Below, one piece after another: positions 16,792 to 25,310 of a DNA stretch of 64,000 nt (the first letter of the stretch is position 1; every line of letters starts with the position of its first letter). Under the pieces are notes generated by a model. That model was not told where the DNA came from, ran no database searches, and saw nothing but the letters and a program-made list of their open reading frames with translations. Source of the stretch: Paraglaciecola marina. Lineage in GTDB: Bacteria > Pseudomonadota > Gammaproteobacteria > Enterobacterales > Alteromonadaceae. The translations under genes and the position numbers were made by a program. The stretch covers positions 34,731 through 98,730 of the forward strand of contig NZ_SAIS01000016.1 in NCBI RefSeq assembly GCF_004360155.1, given 5' to 3'.

Positions 16792-18633
16792 TTACTTTTC
16801 AGCTACTTGCCAAACAGATACAGTACCGCTAATTTCATTACCTATTATAACCAGAGCATTGCCAGTTGGGCTGGTATCAGCGTCTACAAACACCATACCT
16901 TCTGGGGCATTGTCACCAATCAAGTCGCCGCCTTCGGTAATATCTCGATTGATGACGTAATCAACAAATTCGGCATTATATGGGTTAGTTATATCGTAAA
17001 CAAATATGCCTCCCATACGCTCAAGACCGATAAAGGCATAAGTTTTTTCGCCCACCACACCTATTGTTAAAGCTTCTGGTTCTGGCCCTTTGTTAGCAGA
17101 CCGTGAGTCACCTTCATTTTCATCATTATTATTATTAAAAGCATCACCATGAATAGAAGCTGTGATACGTTCAAAGTCATCGCCCGAGTCAAATACAACT
17201 AAGCCATTAGCATCCCATATGGTGAAAGAACGGGCGCCGTAAGCGTATATTGCTTCGTATTCGCCATCGTCATCACTATCACCTAAAGCAGAAGTCACAG
17301 TTAAGCGTCCTAGTGGGTAACTTGTGAAGTCGTCATCTTCAGGATCATCACCTGCTATTGTTTCAAGGTTTGAACCAGGGGCATAATCTAAACGTCTAGC
17401 TTGGGTTTCATCTGTGTAAGATAAGCAACCGTCATCGTCATCAAAATCTACACCGCCAGCTGATTCACATAGGTCTTCGTCTTGCTCACCGTCAGTGTTT
17501 AATGTGTCGAAAAAATACTCTCGTGCATCGCCTTCGTTAGCAGAAACAATGAAAGTCGCGTCTTTCCACTCAAAAGAAGCAATAGTATCTGGCATGTACA
17601 TGCCATAAACATCCTCATATTGGCCAAAACTAACGGTACCATCTTCCATACCATCTAGTTGATATTGGCTCCAATCTTTAAACCCTAAACCTACAATTTC
17701 AACACTGTAATCAGATAAGTCTACTATGGCTAAACCGTTGTTTTCTTGTAAGGCTACGTAGGCAAATTCATTTGTTGCAGTGATATATTCAGGCTCTAAA
17801 TCTTGCGCAACGCTAATGTCTATTAGGGTACCGTTTATGGTTTCACCCGATGGGTTAGGGAAGTGCATGCCCTGTGCTTCAAGCGCTTCTTGTTGACCAT
17901 TGAAGTCGGTGAAATCAATTGCAATTGCCGTATCTTCTGGTGTGCTATCTGTGATGGTAATGACAGAAATTGAGCCTTCTGGATCAATGTTATAATCACC
18001 GCTAGGCTCACCTTCGTTAGCAACTACAGCTTTTGAGCCATCAGGTGTGAAAGTCACCATGTCGGGTAAGTTACCCACTTCTACAGCTTTCATAAATGCC
18101 GGGGCATTAGTGTCAAGGCCGTTATAAAACAATACAAAACCGTTGCTGGCTTTATCGTCTGCAGGCACAGCGATAGCCATTAAATCACCAGATACCGCAA
18201 CGCTAGTTGGTCCATCTAAATCTATACCATCTTGTGTAGTGGGTAGCACAAGTGCATTAGAGGTCATATTGTTGGCTGTGAGAGGGTTTGAAACCGCTTC
18301 AGCTGTAATTGAAGATGCATCGATGACTTCTACTGTAGGCTCATCAGCTGCACTATTGATAGCATAGATAGTATTGGTAGCTGCGTGGTATTGAACGATT
18401 TCAGCTGCACCTTCAGGGTCGTTTTCGTTAAGCTGAATACGGCCTACTAGGCTTAATTCTATTCCGGCATTTGCATCGGCACTGTCTGCTCCGTCTACAC
18501 CATCAGCTCCTGTTTCTCCTTGGGCTCCAGCTACACCATCTGCACCATCATCGCCTTCTAGGGCGCATCCTGTCATTGATAACGTCATCGCTAAGGCGAT
18601 AGCTGTTTTGCTATAAAATGTTGATATTGTCAC
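16792..18633 (-). CDS. Choice-of-anchor I domain lipoprotein with collagen-like segment
   Basis: A 613-residue exported lipoprotein. The leader ends in LSMTGC, a lipobox with Cys23. Residues about 27-57 are a short Gly-X-Y stretch (GDDGADGVAGAQGETGADG and on), a collagen-like spacer. The rest is a beta-propeller-like choice-of-anchor I domain, with blocks such as MVTFTPDGSKAVVANEGEPS, ATFIVSANEGDAREY and KGPEPEALTIGVVG. It is rich in Asp, as in calcium-binding surface proteins. Related proteins are sometimes annotated as alkaline phosphatase-like, but no catalytic residues are evident. It appears to be a single gene. Confidence 0.8.
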   Translation of the reverse strand: MTISTFYSKTAIALAMTLSMTGCALEGDDGADGVAGAQGETGADGVDGADSADANAGIELSLVGRIQLNENDPEGAAEIVQYHAATNTIYAINSAADEPTVEVIDASSITAEAVSNPLTANNMTSNALVLPTTQDGIDLDGPTSVAVSGDLMAIAVPADDKASNGFVLFYNGLDTNAPAFMKAVEVGNLPDMVTFTPDGSKAVVANEGEPSGDYNIDPEGSISVITITDSTPEDTAIAIDFTDFNGQQEALEAQGMHFPNPSGETINGTLIDISVAQDLEPEYITATNEFAYVALQENNGLAIVDLSDYSVEIVGLGFKDWSQYQLDGMEDGTVSFGQYEDVYGMYMPDTIASFEWKDATFIVSANEGDAREYFFDTLNTDGEQDEDLCESAGGVDFDDDDGCLSYTDETQARRLDYAPGSNLETIAGDDPEDDDFTSYPLGRLTVTSALGDSDDDGEYEAIYAYGARSFTIWDANGLVVFDSGDDFERITASIHGDAFNNNNDENEGDSRSANKGPEPEALTIGVVGEKTYAFIGLERMGGIFVYDITNPYNAEFVDYVINRDITEGGDLIGDNAPEGMVFVDADTSPTGNALVIIGNEISGTVSVWQVAEK

Positions 18634-18735
18634 TGGCTGTATCCCTATTTAGTTATAAATTTTTTGGTAAGGATATGAAAGTAGGGTGACAGTAACGTGA
18701 AGCTGGGATGACGGATTTATTACAATAAAGAGGAC

Positions 18736-19479
18736 TTATAAAAATAGGTTTTGGTTTAATTTAGCCTGCATTGCAGCAGATGGTTGATGTTCTGGATTTA
18801 TAAACTCAATGAGGTGTGTGGCTCTTTCACAATATAAAATATCTAGGCTAAGGCGGTTATTACCATACAATCCTCGATGGATCATATTGGCGGAAAACAC
18901 TAACCCATCGCCATACTGTAACGGTAGTGTTTTACCCCTAGATAAGTGTTCTGCATTTGTATGGCCATTTTGTTGCAAGCGCACTTGCAACTCTTCCTCA
19001 TTATCCCACTGCCTGTGGGAGCCCGGGATTAACTCAATACCAGGCTCATCTCTTAAGGGGATCCTGACGTGTAGTACTTCAGGGCCACTTAATGCGGCTT
19101 TTTGCTCTTCAGGTGATAAGTGATATTGAGGATCTCTATGCCAATAATTTGCTTGCTCAGCCGTAACTGGGTCAAAAAATAATTGTGTTCCCATAAACAA
19201 AGGGGCAGGGATAATTTGCTGCACAACATTGAGTATTGATGTATCACAAATTAGCTCGAAAAGGCTTAACCTCATTGCATCGTTTAGATATTGCTGCGAT
19301 GTTAAGCCAGAGCTATTCACAGCTTGCTTGCTGTAAAACTCATAATTGTGCATGCACCACTTATGATGAAAAACATCCACTAGCTCACGTATGGGTGAAA
19401 GCTGCCCTTCGACGAATAGCTTAGGTAAGGTTACATAACCATATTCATCAAAGTGCTGTTTATGAGCGGATTTTATCAT
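18736..19479 (-). CDS. Phytanoyl-CoA dioxygenase (PhyH) family protein
   Basis: A 247-residue Fe(II)/2-oxoglutarate-dependent oxygenase. The metal motif HxD is His114-Arg-Asp116 in NYWHRDPQYH, and the distal His is in ANMIHRGLYGNNRLSLDI, whose Arg is in place to bind 2-oxoglutarate. EPGIELIPGSHRQWD is the usual family block. Substrates of bacterial members are diverse small molecules; this one is unknown. It lies downstream of the oxidase genes with 13 bp between and may share their transcript. Confidence 0.82.
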   Translation of the reverse strand: MIKSAHKQHFDEYGYVTLPKLFVEGQLSPIRELVDVFHHKWCMHNYEFYSKQAVNSSGLTSQQYLNDAMRLSLFELICDTSILNVVQQIIPAPLFMGTQLFFDPVTAEQANYWHRDPQYHLSPEEQKAALSGPEVLHVRIPLRDEPGIELIPGSHRQWDNEEELQVRLQQNGHTNAEHLSRGKTLPLQYGDGLVFSANMIHRGLYGNNRLSLDILYCERATHLIEFINPEHQPSAAMQAKLNQNLFL

Positions 19480-19492
19480 CTGACCTTAGGGG

Positions 19493-20491
19493 TTAATGGT
19501 ATCGCAATTCCTCCACTTTACCCCAAAAAATGCGGTATGAGAAAACTGTATAGGCTAAAATACAAGGTATAACAACTAAGGCTCCGTACAGAATAAATCT
19601 AAGTGATTCAGGGGCGCTGGCCGCCTGCCATATGGTTAATTCACCTGGTACCACATAAGGATAAAAGCTGAATGCTAAGCCACAGAAACAAAATATATAG
19701 ACAACCACAGTAATTAAAAAGGGTAGCCAACATGCGGTGTCATTTTCTAATGGCAACCTGTTCAGTACTAAATAACCTATCGTTAACAGGGTAAAGCAAA
19801 CAAAAGGGATAAAGGCCACAAAATAAACCAAAGGTGCGCTGGTCCAACGGTCAAATACAAAGGAGTTTATGAGGGGGTTTACGATACACACCGCTAAGAT
19901 ACCCACAAAGCTAATTATCCCGGTTAATTTCGCCCACTTTATGGCACGTAATTGCAGTGAATCTGTGGTTTTCAAAATTAACCAAGTACTGCCTATTAAT
20001 GCATATGCACAGGTTACGCCGAGTGCACTTAACACAGAAAACAAATTAGCAGCAACTGACGACTCAAACCCCATAACAAAACTACCCAGCATATAGCCTT
20101 GACTTAAACTGGCTATAAATGAGCCAAGCTTGAATACTTGGTTCCAGCGATGTTTATTAACTTGAGCTACTTTGGCACGAAAATCAAAGGCTACACCACG
20201 TAAAATAAGCCCAATCAACATAATTGCCGTTGGTATGTACAGGCTTTTAAGTATGGCGCTGTGTGCGGTAGGAAAGGCAATTAACAGTAATCCCACGGCC
20301 AGTACCAACCATGTTTCATTTGCATCCCAAAATGGTCCAATTGAAGCAATCATTTGATCCGCTTGCTGGTCGTTTTCTAGGGGGAGTAATATTCCAACCC
20401 CCAAATCGTATCCATCTAATATGGCATATACAATGACAGATAAAGCCATAAGTCCTGCAAAGATTATTGGCAAATTATGATCGGCAAACAT
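19493..20491 (-). CDS. cydB: Cytochrome bd-type quinol oxidase subunit II
   Basis: A 332-residue membrane protein of the CydB/CioB family: the opening LMALSVIVYAILDGYDLGVG and the GPFWDANETWLVLAVG block are diagnostic, and about eight membrane segments follow. With subunit I it oxidises quinol and reduces oxygen in the inner membrane without pumping protons. It starts 2 bp after the subunit I stop. No small CydX-type gene is visible next to it. Confidence 0.93.
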   Translation of the reverse strand: MFADHNLPIIFAGLMALSVIVYAILDGYDLGVGILLPLENDQQADQMIASIGPFWDANETWLVLAVGLLLIAFPTAHSAILKSLYIPTAIMLIGLILRGVAFDFRAKVAQVNKHRWNQVFKLGSFIASLSQGYMLGSFVMGFESSVAANLFSVLSALGVTCAYALIGSTWLILKTTDSLQLRAIKWAKLTGIISFVGILAVCIVNPLINSFVFDRWTSAPLVYFVAFIPFVCFTLLTIGYLVLNRLPLENDTACWLPFLITVVVYIFCFCGLAFSFYPYVVPGELTIWQAASAPESLRFILYGALVVIPCILAYTVFSYRIFWGKVEELRYH

Positions 20492-20493
20492 AG

Positions 20494-21870
20494 TTATGCT
20501 CCTTGCTCTGCGAGTTTATTAACTGAATGATTAAACGGTGACTGTATTTCTTCATCAGGTTGCATCTCTTCAATTTCGACGGACTTTCTAGCCATTAAAA
20601 ATAGGGTATGCAAATAAGCAATTAATAAAACCACATAAACCGACATGTACAGGATAAAACTAAATACCACGTTTTCTGGAGCGATATCGGTGACCGCATC
20701 TACGGTTTTGAGTACCCCTGAAACTAGGTAAGGTTGACGTCCAATTTCTGTTACATACCAGCCAGCTAGTGTGGCTATCCAGCCAGAGAAGGTCATGGCT
20801 AATAGGGCATAAAGAGGTATTGAACTAAGTTCTTTTTTGCGGATAAGTACAATGCTGCAATACCAGGCTACAACTAACATCAATACACCTATACCTACCA
20901 TTACTCTAAATCCATAAAATACCGGAGCAACAGGTGGATGCTCACCCTTAAATTCATTTAAGCCTTTAATCTCACCCTCTGGGTCGTGGGTTAATATAAG
21001 ACTTGCCAGATTAGGGATAGGTAGTTCAAAATGATTGGTACGATTTTTCTCATCAGGAATAGCAAACAATAGTAATGGCACGCCTTTTTCTGTGTCCCAT
21101 ATACCTTCCATTGCAGCTACTTTTTGAGGTTGATGTTCAAGGGTATTTAGCCCATGGGCATCACCAACAAAGATTTGTAGTGGCATCAAGATAGCTGCTG
21201 CAAACACTGCTGTTTTTAATGCAAGCCTAGGTGCTTTTTTATGGTCGCCACGTAAAATTCGGTATGCTGACAAACCAGCAATAAGAAATGAAGCCGTTAG
21301 CCCAGAAGCAAGTAATACATGCCCTAAGCGATAAGGAAAGGATGGATTAAATACAATTGCCCACCAGTCTACCGCATGTGCTACACCTTCACGCATTTCA
21401 AAGCCTGCTGGAGTTTGCATCCAAGAGTTCAGTACAATTATCCAAAACGCTGAAATGGTTGTCCCTAATGCCACAATTAGGATAGAAAGGGTATGCAGCC
21501 AATTAGGTACTTTGTGGATCCCAAACAACATTATGCCCAAAAAGGTGGCTTCTAAAAAGAAGGCTGTGAGCACTTCGTAACCGAGTAAGGGGCCAGCAAT
21601 ATTACCCACGGTTTCCATGTAGCCTGGCCAGTTAGTGCCAAACTGAAATGACATGGTAATACCGCTAACCACGCCCATAGCAAAGGTTAAAGCAAATACC
21701 TTGACCCAAAAACGGTAGATTCGCATCCATACAGGATGGCCGCTAATGTTAAATCTGAGTTTGAAATAGAATAAGAACCACCCCAAAGCGATACTGATGC
21801 TAGGGAATAAAATGTGAAAACTTATGTTGGCTGCAAATTGCAGGCGAGACAACAGGAAGACGTCGTCCAT
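20494..21870 (-). CDS. cydA: Cytochrome bd-type quinol oxidase subunit I (CioA-like, short Q loop)
   Basis: A 458-residue subunit carrying the haems. SRLQFAANISFHILFPSISI holds the N-terminal haem ligand region, and GWYVTEIGRQPYLVSGVLKT is the conserved C-terminal block. At 458 residues it lacks the long Q loop of E. coli CydA, which groups it with cyanide-insensitive (Cio) oxidases; that subtype is an inference from length. The divergently placed upstream regulator at 21935 lies on the same strand just ahead of it, so the oxidase is probably controlled by that regulator. Confidence 0.93.
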   Translation of the reverse strand: MDDVFLLSRLQFAANISFHILFPSISIALGWFLFYFKLRFNISGHPVWMRIYRFWVKVFALTFAMGVVSGITMSFQFGTNWPGYMETVGNIAGPLLGYEVLTAFFLEATFLGIMLFGIHKVPNWLHTLSILIVALGTTISAFWIIVLNSWMQTPAGFEMREGVAHAVDWWAIVFNPSFPYRLGHVLLASGLTASFLIAGLSAYRILRGDHKKAPRLALKTAVFAAAILMPLQIFVGDAHGLNTLEHQPQKVAAMEGIWDTEKGVPLLLFAIPDEKNRTNHFELPIPNLASLILTHDPEGEIKGLNEFKGEHPPVAPVFYGFRVMVGIGVLMLVVAWYCSIVLIRKKELSSIPLYALLAMTFSGWIATLAGWYVTEIGRQPYLVSGVLKTVDAVTDIAPENVVFSFILYMSVYVVLLIAYLHTLFLMARKSVEIEEMQPDEEIQSPFNHSVNKLAEQGA

Positions 21871-21934
21871 AGGGCACCTTTGTGTTTAATGTGGATGAAT
21901 TAATTTATGTATTAATACATTTGCTAAGAAACGA

Positions 21935-22486
21935 TTATTCGTTACTTCGCTTTAAGAGCTTTTCTTTGATATCTAGTACTTTTCCGACGCCGGATCCAAG
22001 CTTCATTAAGGTATCTAGCTTTTCAGGACTTAAACGTTGTAATTCGCTAGACCACTTTGTCACACCTTCTAGCAAGTCATGTACTTCTTGTAACTTTTCT
22101 TGGGCGTAAAGCTCGTTGTCATTGGCGGCAGTGTCGAGCAATATATCTCGTAGCAAAGAAAGTGTGGGGTCTATTTCACGCTTTCTCCGTTCTTCAAATA
22201 CACGGTTGGCCATGTCCCAAATGCTGCCATTGGTTTGGTAATAATCCTTTCTGTCCCCAGCTTTATGATGAAGTTGTATAAGCTGCCATGATTGTAATTC
22301 CTTAATGCCCATACTAACGTTACCCCTTGATATACTTAGGGCTTCGGCTATTTGATTAGCGCTGACGGGATCTTTTGTGATAACAAGTAAGGCGTATATT
22401 TGGCCAACGGTTCTGTTAAAGCCCCAACGACTACCCATTTCGCCAAAATGCATAACAAAGGTTTCTATCATAGGAGTCATTTTCAT
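21935..22486 (-). CDS. GbsR/MarR-type HTH transcriptional regulator
   Basis: A 183-residue winged-helix regulator. The HTH is near residues 40-75 (SANQIAEALSISRGNVSMGI then KELQSWQLIQLHHKAGDRKD), and MHFGEMGSRWGFNRTVGQIYA at the start is typical of the GbsR branch of the MarR superfamily. It is the first gene of a likely unit with cydA and cydB, 64 bp upstream of cydA. A perfect 12-bp-arm palindrome sits 14 bp upstream of its start and is the probable operator. Confidence 0.85.
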   Translation of the reverse strand: MKMTPMIETFVMHFGEMGSRWGFNRTVGQIYALLVITKDPVSANQIAEALSISRGNVSMGIKELQSWQLIQLHHKAGDRKDYYQTNGSIWDMANRVFEERRKREIDPTLSLLRDILLDTAANDNELYAQEKLQEVHDLLEGVTKWSSELQRLSPEKLDTLMKLGSGVGKVLDIKEKLLKRSNE

Positions 22487-22500
22487 AGCTTTCTCTAATT

Positions 22501-22532
22501 TCTAAAGTTTCAGTAATTATTGAAACTTTAGA
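22501..22532. promoter_or_regulatory. Palindromic operator upstream of the GbsR-type regulator
   Basis: Two perfect 12-bp arms, TCTAAAGTTTCA and TGAAACTTTAGA, flank the eight-base spacer GTAATTAT. The site starts 14 bp upstream of the regulator's ATG and so lies over its promoter or leader, suggesting autoregulation and control of the oxidase genes. Elsewhere in 22533-22893 (an otherwise empty 360 bp before the DinB-like gene) I see no further clear site. Confidence 0.65.
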
Positions 22533-22893
22533 TCGAAACTTGATCTAGGTCAAGAATAATCATAGTTTTTGTGATGACAACTAGTTGGTAATTTGGTCGT
22601 TTGGGTCTTAAATATGCAACAAGTTCGCTACAAAAAGTGAATGATTTGTGATGAAAAGGATGATTGAGTTATGTAAGAATACCCGCATAATTTGCATTAC
22701 TTTGGTGTAAAGCAATGATTTATCGAATAATATGTTTGTAACATAAGTGTATTAATTTAATAAATCCTATCCTGAATGGTCTTTTAAACAAAAGTTTAAA
22801 TAGGTAATCTGGTAATGAAAGTTTTTACGATTGATCATGGTCATACCCGTGTCCGATTAAATTAATAACAAATACAAGTAAAACAGGTAGCTC

Positions 22894-23415
22894 ATGCTCA
22901 ACAATACAATCCCGCTAACAGGTCAAATAGAAACTGTTCAACAAGCTAAAGAGTTTTTATTAGGCATTACTGCTGAAGGCTATCAAAAGGTATTAAAGCC
23001 CCATTTTTCTAGTAGTGCAGGTGCACACATGCGCCACATACTAGATCATTATTTGGCTTTAAAAGATGGCATTGCATCTGGTGTTGTAAATTACAATAAA
23101 CGTAATAGACATTCTAATGTTGAGTCTTGTATTACAACTGCTTTGTCTAAGTGGGCTGAAATTGAGCTTTGGTTAGAAGAGGTGAGTGAGCTTGATGCTG
23201 ATCTACCTATCAGTATTATTTGTGAAACCTCTGTGAATGAGACTCAAAACACCCAAACTCAATCAACCTTAGCCAGAGAGCTAGTGTTTGTATCAAGCCA
23301 TGCCATTCATCATTTTTCATTGCTTGGTGTTATAAACTCTTTACTAGGCAATGGTAGTTTATCTGGATTTGGTGTGGCGCCAAGCACGGCCTCTTATCTT
23401 AGGAAGCAGGCCTAA
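22894..23415 (+). CDS. DinB-like four-helix protein
   Basis: A 173-residue protein of the DinB/DUF664-like superfamily. The pattern HMRHILDHYLALKDG near residue 45 and SSHAIHHFSLLGVI near residue 134 supplies the spaced histidines that bind a metal at the mouth of a four-helix bundle in this fold. Members are putative metal-dependent thiol transferases or hydrolases; the specific role is unknown. It stands alone between the oxidase cluster and phnA. Confidence 0.65.
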   Translation: MLNNTIPLTGQIETVQQAKEFLLGITAEGYQKVLKPHFSSSAGAHMRHILDHYLALKDGIASGVVNYNKRNRHSNVESCITTALSKWAEIELWLEEVSELDADLPISIICETSVNETQNTQTQSTLARELVFVSSHAIHHFSLLGVINSLLGNGSLSGFGVAPSTASYLRKQA

Positions 23416-23531
23416 TCATCTGTAGGTTTGATATTATTCTGTTGTTGCTACCAAGTTGTAAGGTATAGCATTTATACCTTAAAGGGAGGATAATTAGCGT
23501 CATTATATGATTTTTTAGGATCCCCTCTACA

Positions 23532-23876
23532 ATGAGTGATTTACCAGCCTGCCCTGAATGCAATTCAACTTACACCTACGAAGACCGTGATATGTACGTT
23601 TGCCCAGAATGTGCTCACGAATGGTCTCAAGCTGGTGAGCAAGATGACGATGCAATACTCATCAAAGACGCCAATGGCGCTTTATTGTCAGATGGCGATA
23701 AAGTGACTGTGATTAAAGATTTAAAAATTAAAGGTAGCTCACAGGTTATCAAGATTGGAACTAAAGCCTTAGTCAGAAGAGTATTTGATAAAAAAGACCA
23801 TGAATTAGACTGCAAAGTGGATGGCATTGGCGAAATGATGGTAACGGCTAAGTTTGTGAAAAAGCAATCCGCTTAA
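23532..23876 (+). CDS. phnA: PhnA/YjdM family zinc-ribbon protein
   Basis: A 114-residue protein with an N-terminal zinc ribbon (Cys7, Cys10, Cys24, Cys27 in LPACPEC and YVCPECAHEW) and a C-terminal SH3-like domain starting at IKDANGALLSDGDKVTVIKD. It is the protein annotated as PhnA or YjdM in E. coli; despite the name, a direct role in phosphonate breakdown is not established. It is a single-gene unit ended by a strong terminator. Confidence 0.92.
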   Translation: MSDLPACPECNSTYTYEDRDMYVCPECAHEWSQAGEQDDDAILIKDANGALLSDGDKVTVIKDLKIKGSSQVIKIGTKALVRRVFDKKDHELDCKVDGIGEMMVTAKFVKKQSA

Positions 23877-23930
23877 ACCTTAGCCAAGCAGTGCGCCACT
23901 GCTAAACTCCCAAAGTAAAATATTTTTAAA

Positions 23931-23978
23931 ACTCTAGGGGCTTAATGAATCAACTCGTTAAGCCCCTTGAGTTTTTTT
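23931..23978 (+). terminator. Rho-independent terminator after phnA
   Basis: The stem ACTC-AGGGGCTTAA pairs with TTAAGCCCCT-GAGT and is followed by seven T residues. It ends the phnA transcript and marks the left edge of the accessory stretch that runs to yegD. Confidence 0.9.
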
Positions 23979-24227
23979 GTAAATGGACTTTTTAACATCA
24001 TAAATTAAGAAATTGTTTAGCGGAGTCATAGCCACTGAACTGGGAGTGAAAGGAAGATAAGTTGCTACATAGGTAAATCTGAAGTTTCAACTGCTCTAAC
24101 CCCGCAAGTTTTCATCACTCTTAATAGAGCCAGGGGGACGTTTTTGATGAAAATGGATGAAAGAAGCAGTCCATTTTTAGCTGTGTATTTATACAAGTTT
24201 TGTGGTTTTCCTCAAAAGTCAAAAAAT

Positions 24228-24246
24228 GAGGCAAATTGCCTCTTTT
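24228..24246 (+). terminator. Small hairpin with T run in the accessory non-coding stretch
   Basis: GAGGC and GCCTC flank a five-base loop and are followed by TTTT, with six A residues before. No gene ends immediately before it: 23979-24386 holds no open frame I can support. It may be a terminator of a lost gene or element. Confidence 0.4.
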
Positions 24247-24386
24247 CATTACAAATTATGATTAGCGAATAAGCCGGAGAATAACACTTGGTAAAGGCTG
24301 GATAAATTTGATACAAATGGTAGAAGGATAAAAAGAGGCAAACTTACGTAGGTTAAAAAGCTAACAAGAGACTATGGCGTCAATAG

Positions 24387-24503
24387 TTAATTTATGGTCT
24401 TTGGCGCTTCCCACATTGTCGAATCTCGTAGCATCGAATTTAAGATAACAACCATCTTTCTAATGCAGGCAATAATAGCCACCTTTTTGGATATTCCTGC
24501 TGC
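24387..24503 (-). pseudogene. IS110-family transposase, C-terminal remnant
   Basis: On the minus strand this stretch encodes AGISKKVAIIACIRKMVVIL then NSMLRDSTMWEAPKTIN and a stop. KKVAIIACIRKMVVILNSML is the conserved C-terminal helix block of IS110/IS1111-type DEDD transposases. An in-frame stop lies just upstream and the rest of the transposase is absent, so only the last 38 codons survive. It marks past insertion-sequence activity next to the cassette-like genes. Confidence 0.7.
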
Positions 24504-24573
24504 TTAATACAGAAAAACACTCTATGGGCTTCGCCAAAAACGTTCATGTTTTCTGTTTAGCTTAGGGTTAGGT
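24504..24573 (+). other. Possible degenerate attC-like site before the isochorismatase gene
   Basis: The segment has an imperfect inverted repeat, CAGAAAAACA against TGTTTTCTG, with one extra base in one arm, and ends in GTTAGGT at 24567-24573. GTTAGGT fits the integron core GTTRRRY and is the exact complement of ACCTAAC at 25234-25240, as required if a cassette spans the two. The left core is not clear, so this is weak on its own. Confidence 0.3.
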
Positions 24574-24671
24574 CTCCTCGAAGAAAAGTAAAAAGTACCA
24601 ATTGTTTGCTGTTACTATCTCCTCAAAAAATTGAAAGAACTACAAGATAATCAGTTTTAAAGGTATTTATC

Positions 24672-25208
24672 ATGGAACAAGAAAAAAGCGCACTTATAGT
24701 TATTGATTTACAGAATGACTTTACTCTAAAAAATGGCAAAGCTCATGCTTGTACGTCTCAAGCAGATATTACAATTCCTAAAATTAATGAATTAATCAAA
24801 AGCTTTGAGAATAAAAATATTGAGGTAGTATATTTTAAAACAGAATGGAAGAGTCTAATTATAAAATTACTTACAAAGAACTCCGTCAAACCAGGAAGTC
24901 ATGGTGCGGAGTTAGATAAGAGATTAACTAGCTTAAAAAAAAACATATTTGTTAAGAATAATAAAAATATTTTTTCTAACAGGGAATTTGTGGAATTTCT
25001 TAAAAAAAATAATATTAATAAATTATATTTATCTGGACTTGCAGTAGAGCATTGTATAAATACTTCATTCAAAGAAGCACAAAATCTCAACATTGACACT
25101 GATATTATTAGTGACGCTATTATTAGTTATAAATGTACAGAACTAACCCCTTTGTTAAATAAGTACTTTCCTAGTAAAAATCTAGTGATAAGTAGTAGTC
25201 TTAGTTAA
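24672..25208 (+). CDS. Isochorismatase-family cysteine hydrolase
   Basis: A 178-residue single-domain hydrolase. The expected triad is Asp12 (VIDLQNDF), Lys98 (KNIFSNREF) and Cys128 (LAVEHCINTSF). The family includes isochorismatases, nicotinamidases and other amide hydrolases; the substrate cannot be read here. Codon use is markedly AT-rich, with many AAA, AAT and ATT codons compared with neighbours, suggesting foreign origin. It has no operon partner, and 26 bp after its stop begins an attC-like site. I read it as the gene of an integron-type cassette. Confidence 0.83.
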   Translation: MEQEKSALIVIDLQNDFTLKNGKAHACTSQADITIPKINELIKSFENKNIEVVYFKTEWKSLIIKLLTKNSVKPGSHGAELDKRLTSLKKNIFVKNNKNIFSNREFVEFLKKNNINKLYLSGLAVEHCINTSFKEAQNLNIDTDIISDAIISYKCTELTPLLNKYFPSKNLVISSSLS

Positions 25209-25233
25209 TTTAATCGCTAGTCTATATATAATA

Positions 25234-25305
25234 ACCTAACAAATTGTTGCATCGGAAAAACTACTCGCTCACGCTCACATTTTTCCGCTGAGCAAAGTGT
25301 TATTT
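25234..25305 (+). repeat. attC-like integron recombination site
   Basis: The left core ACCTAAC (25234-25240) matches RYYYAAC exactly and the right end is GTTATTT (25299-25305). Inside, TTGTTGCATCGG pairs with CCGCTGAGCAA with a single unpaired G in the left arm, the feature that sets attC strand polarity. The stem continues as GGAAAAA/TTTTTCC around a 19-base loop region with CTCGCTCACGCTC. It lies between two unrelated accessory genes, the usual position. A simple terminator hairpin is the alternative for the inner stem, but would not explain the cores. Confidence 0.5.
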
Positions 25306-25310
25306 AGTCA

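Noticed and set aside
16960..17070. Plus-strand open frames inside the lipoprotein gene
   Set aside because: They are antisense to a complete 613-residue gene with a clear leader and domain, and show no family resemblance.
24000..24386. Small peptides in the non-coding stretch after phnA
   Set aside because: No frame has both a plausible start with a ribosome site and any recognisable similarity.
25255..25288. The CGGAAAAA/TTTTTCCG stem as a plain terminator of the isochorismatase gene
   Set aside because: It is not followed by a T run beyond the stem, and the outer core and arm pairs are better explained by an attC-like site; the terminator reading remains the main alternative.
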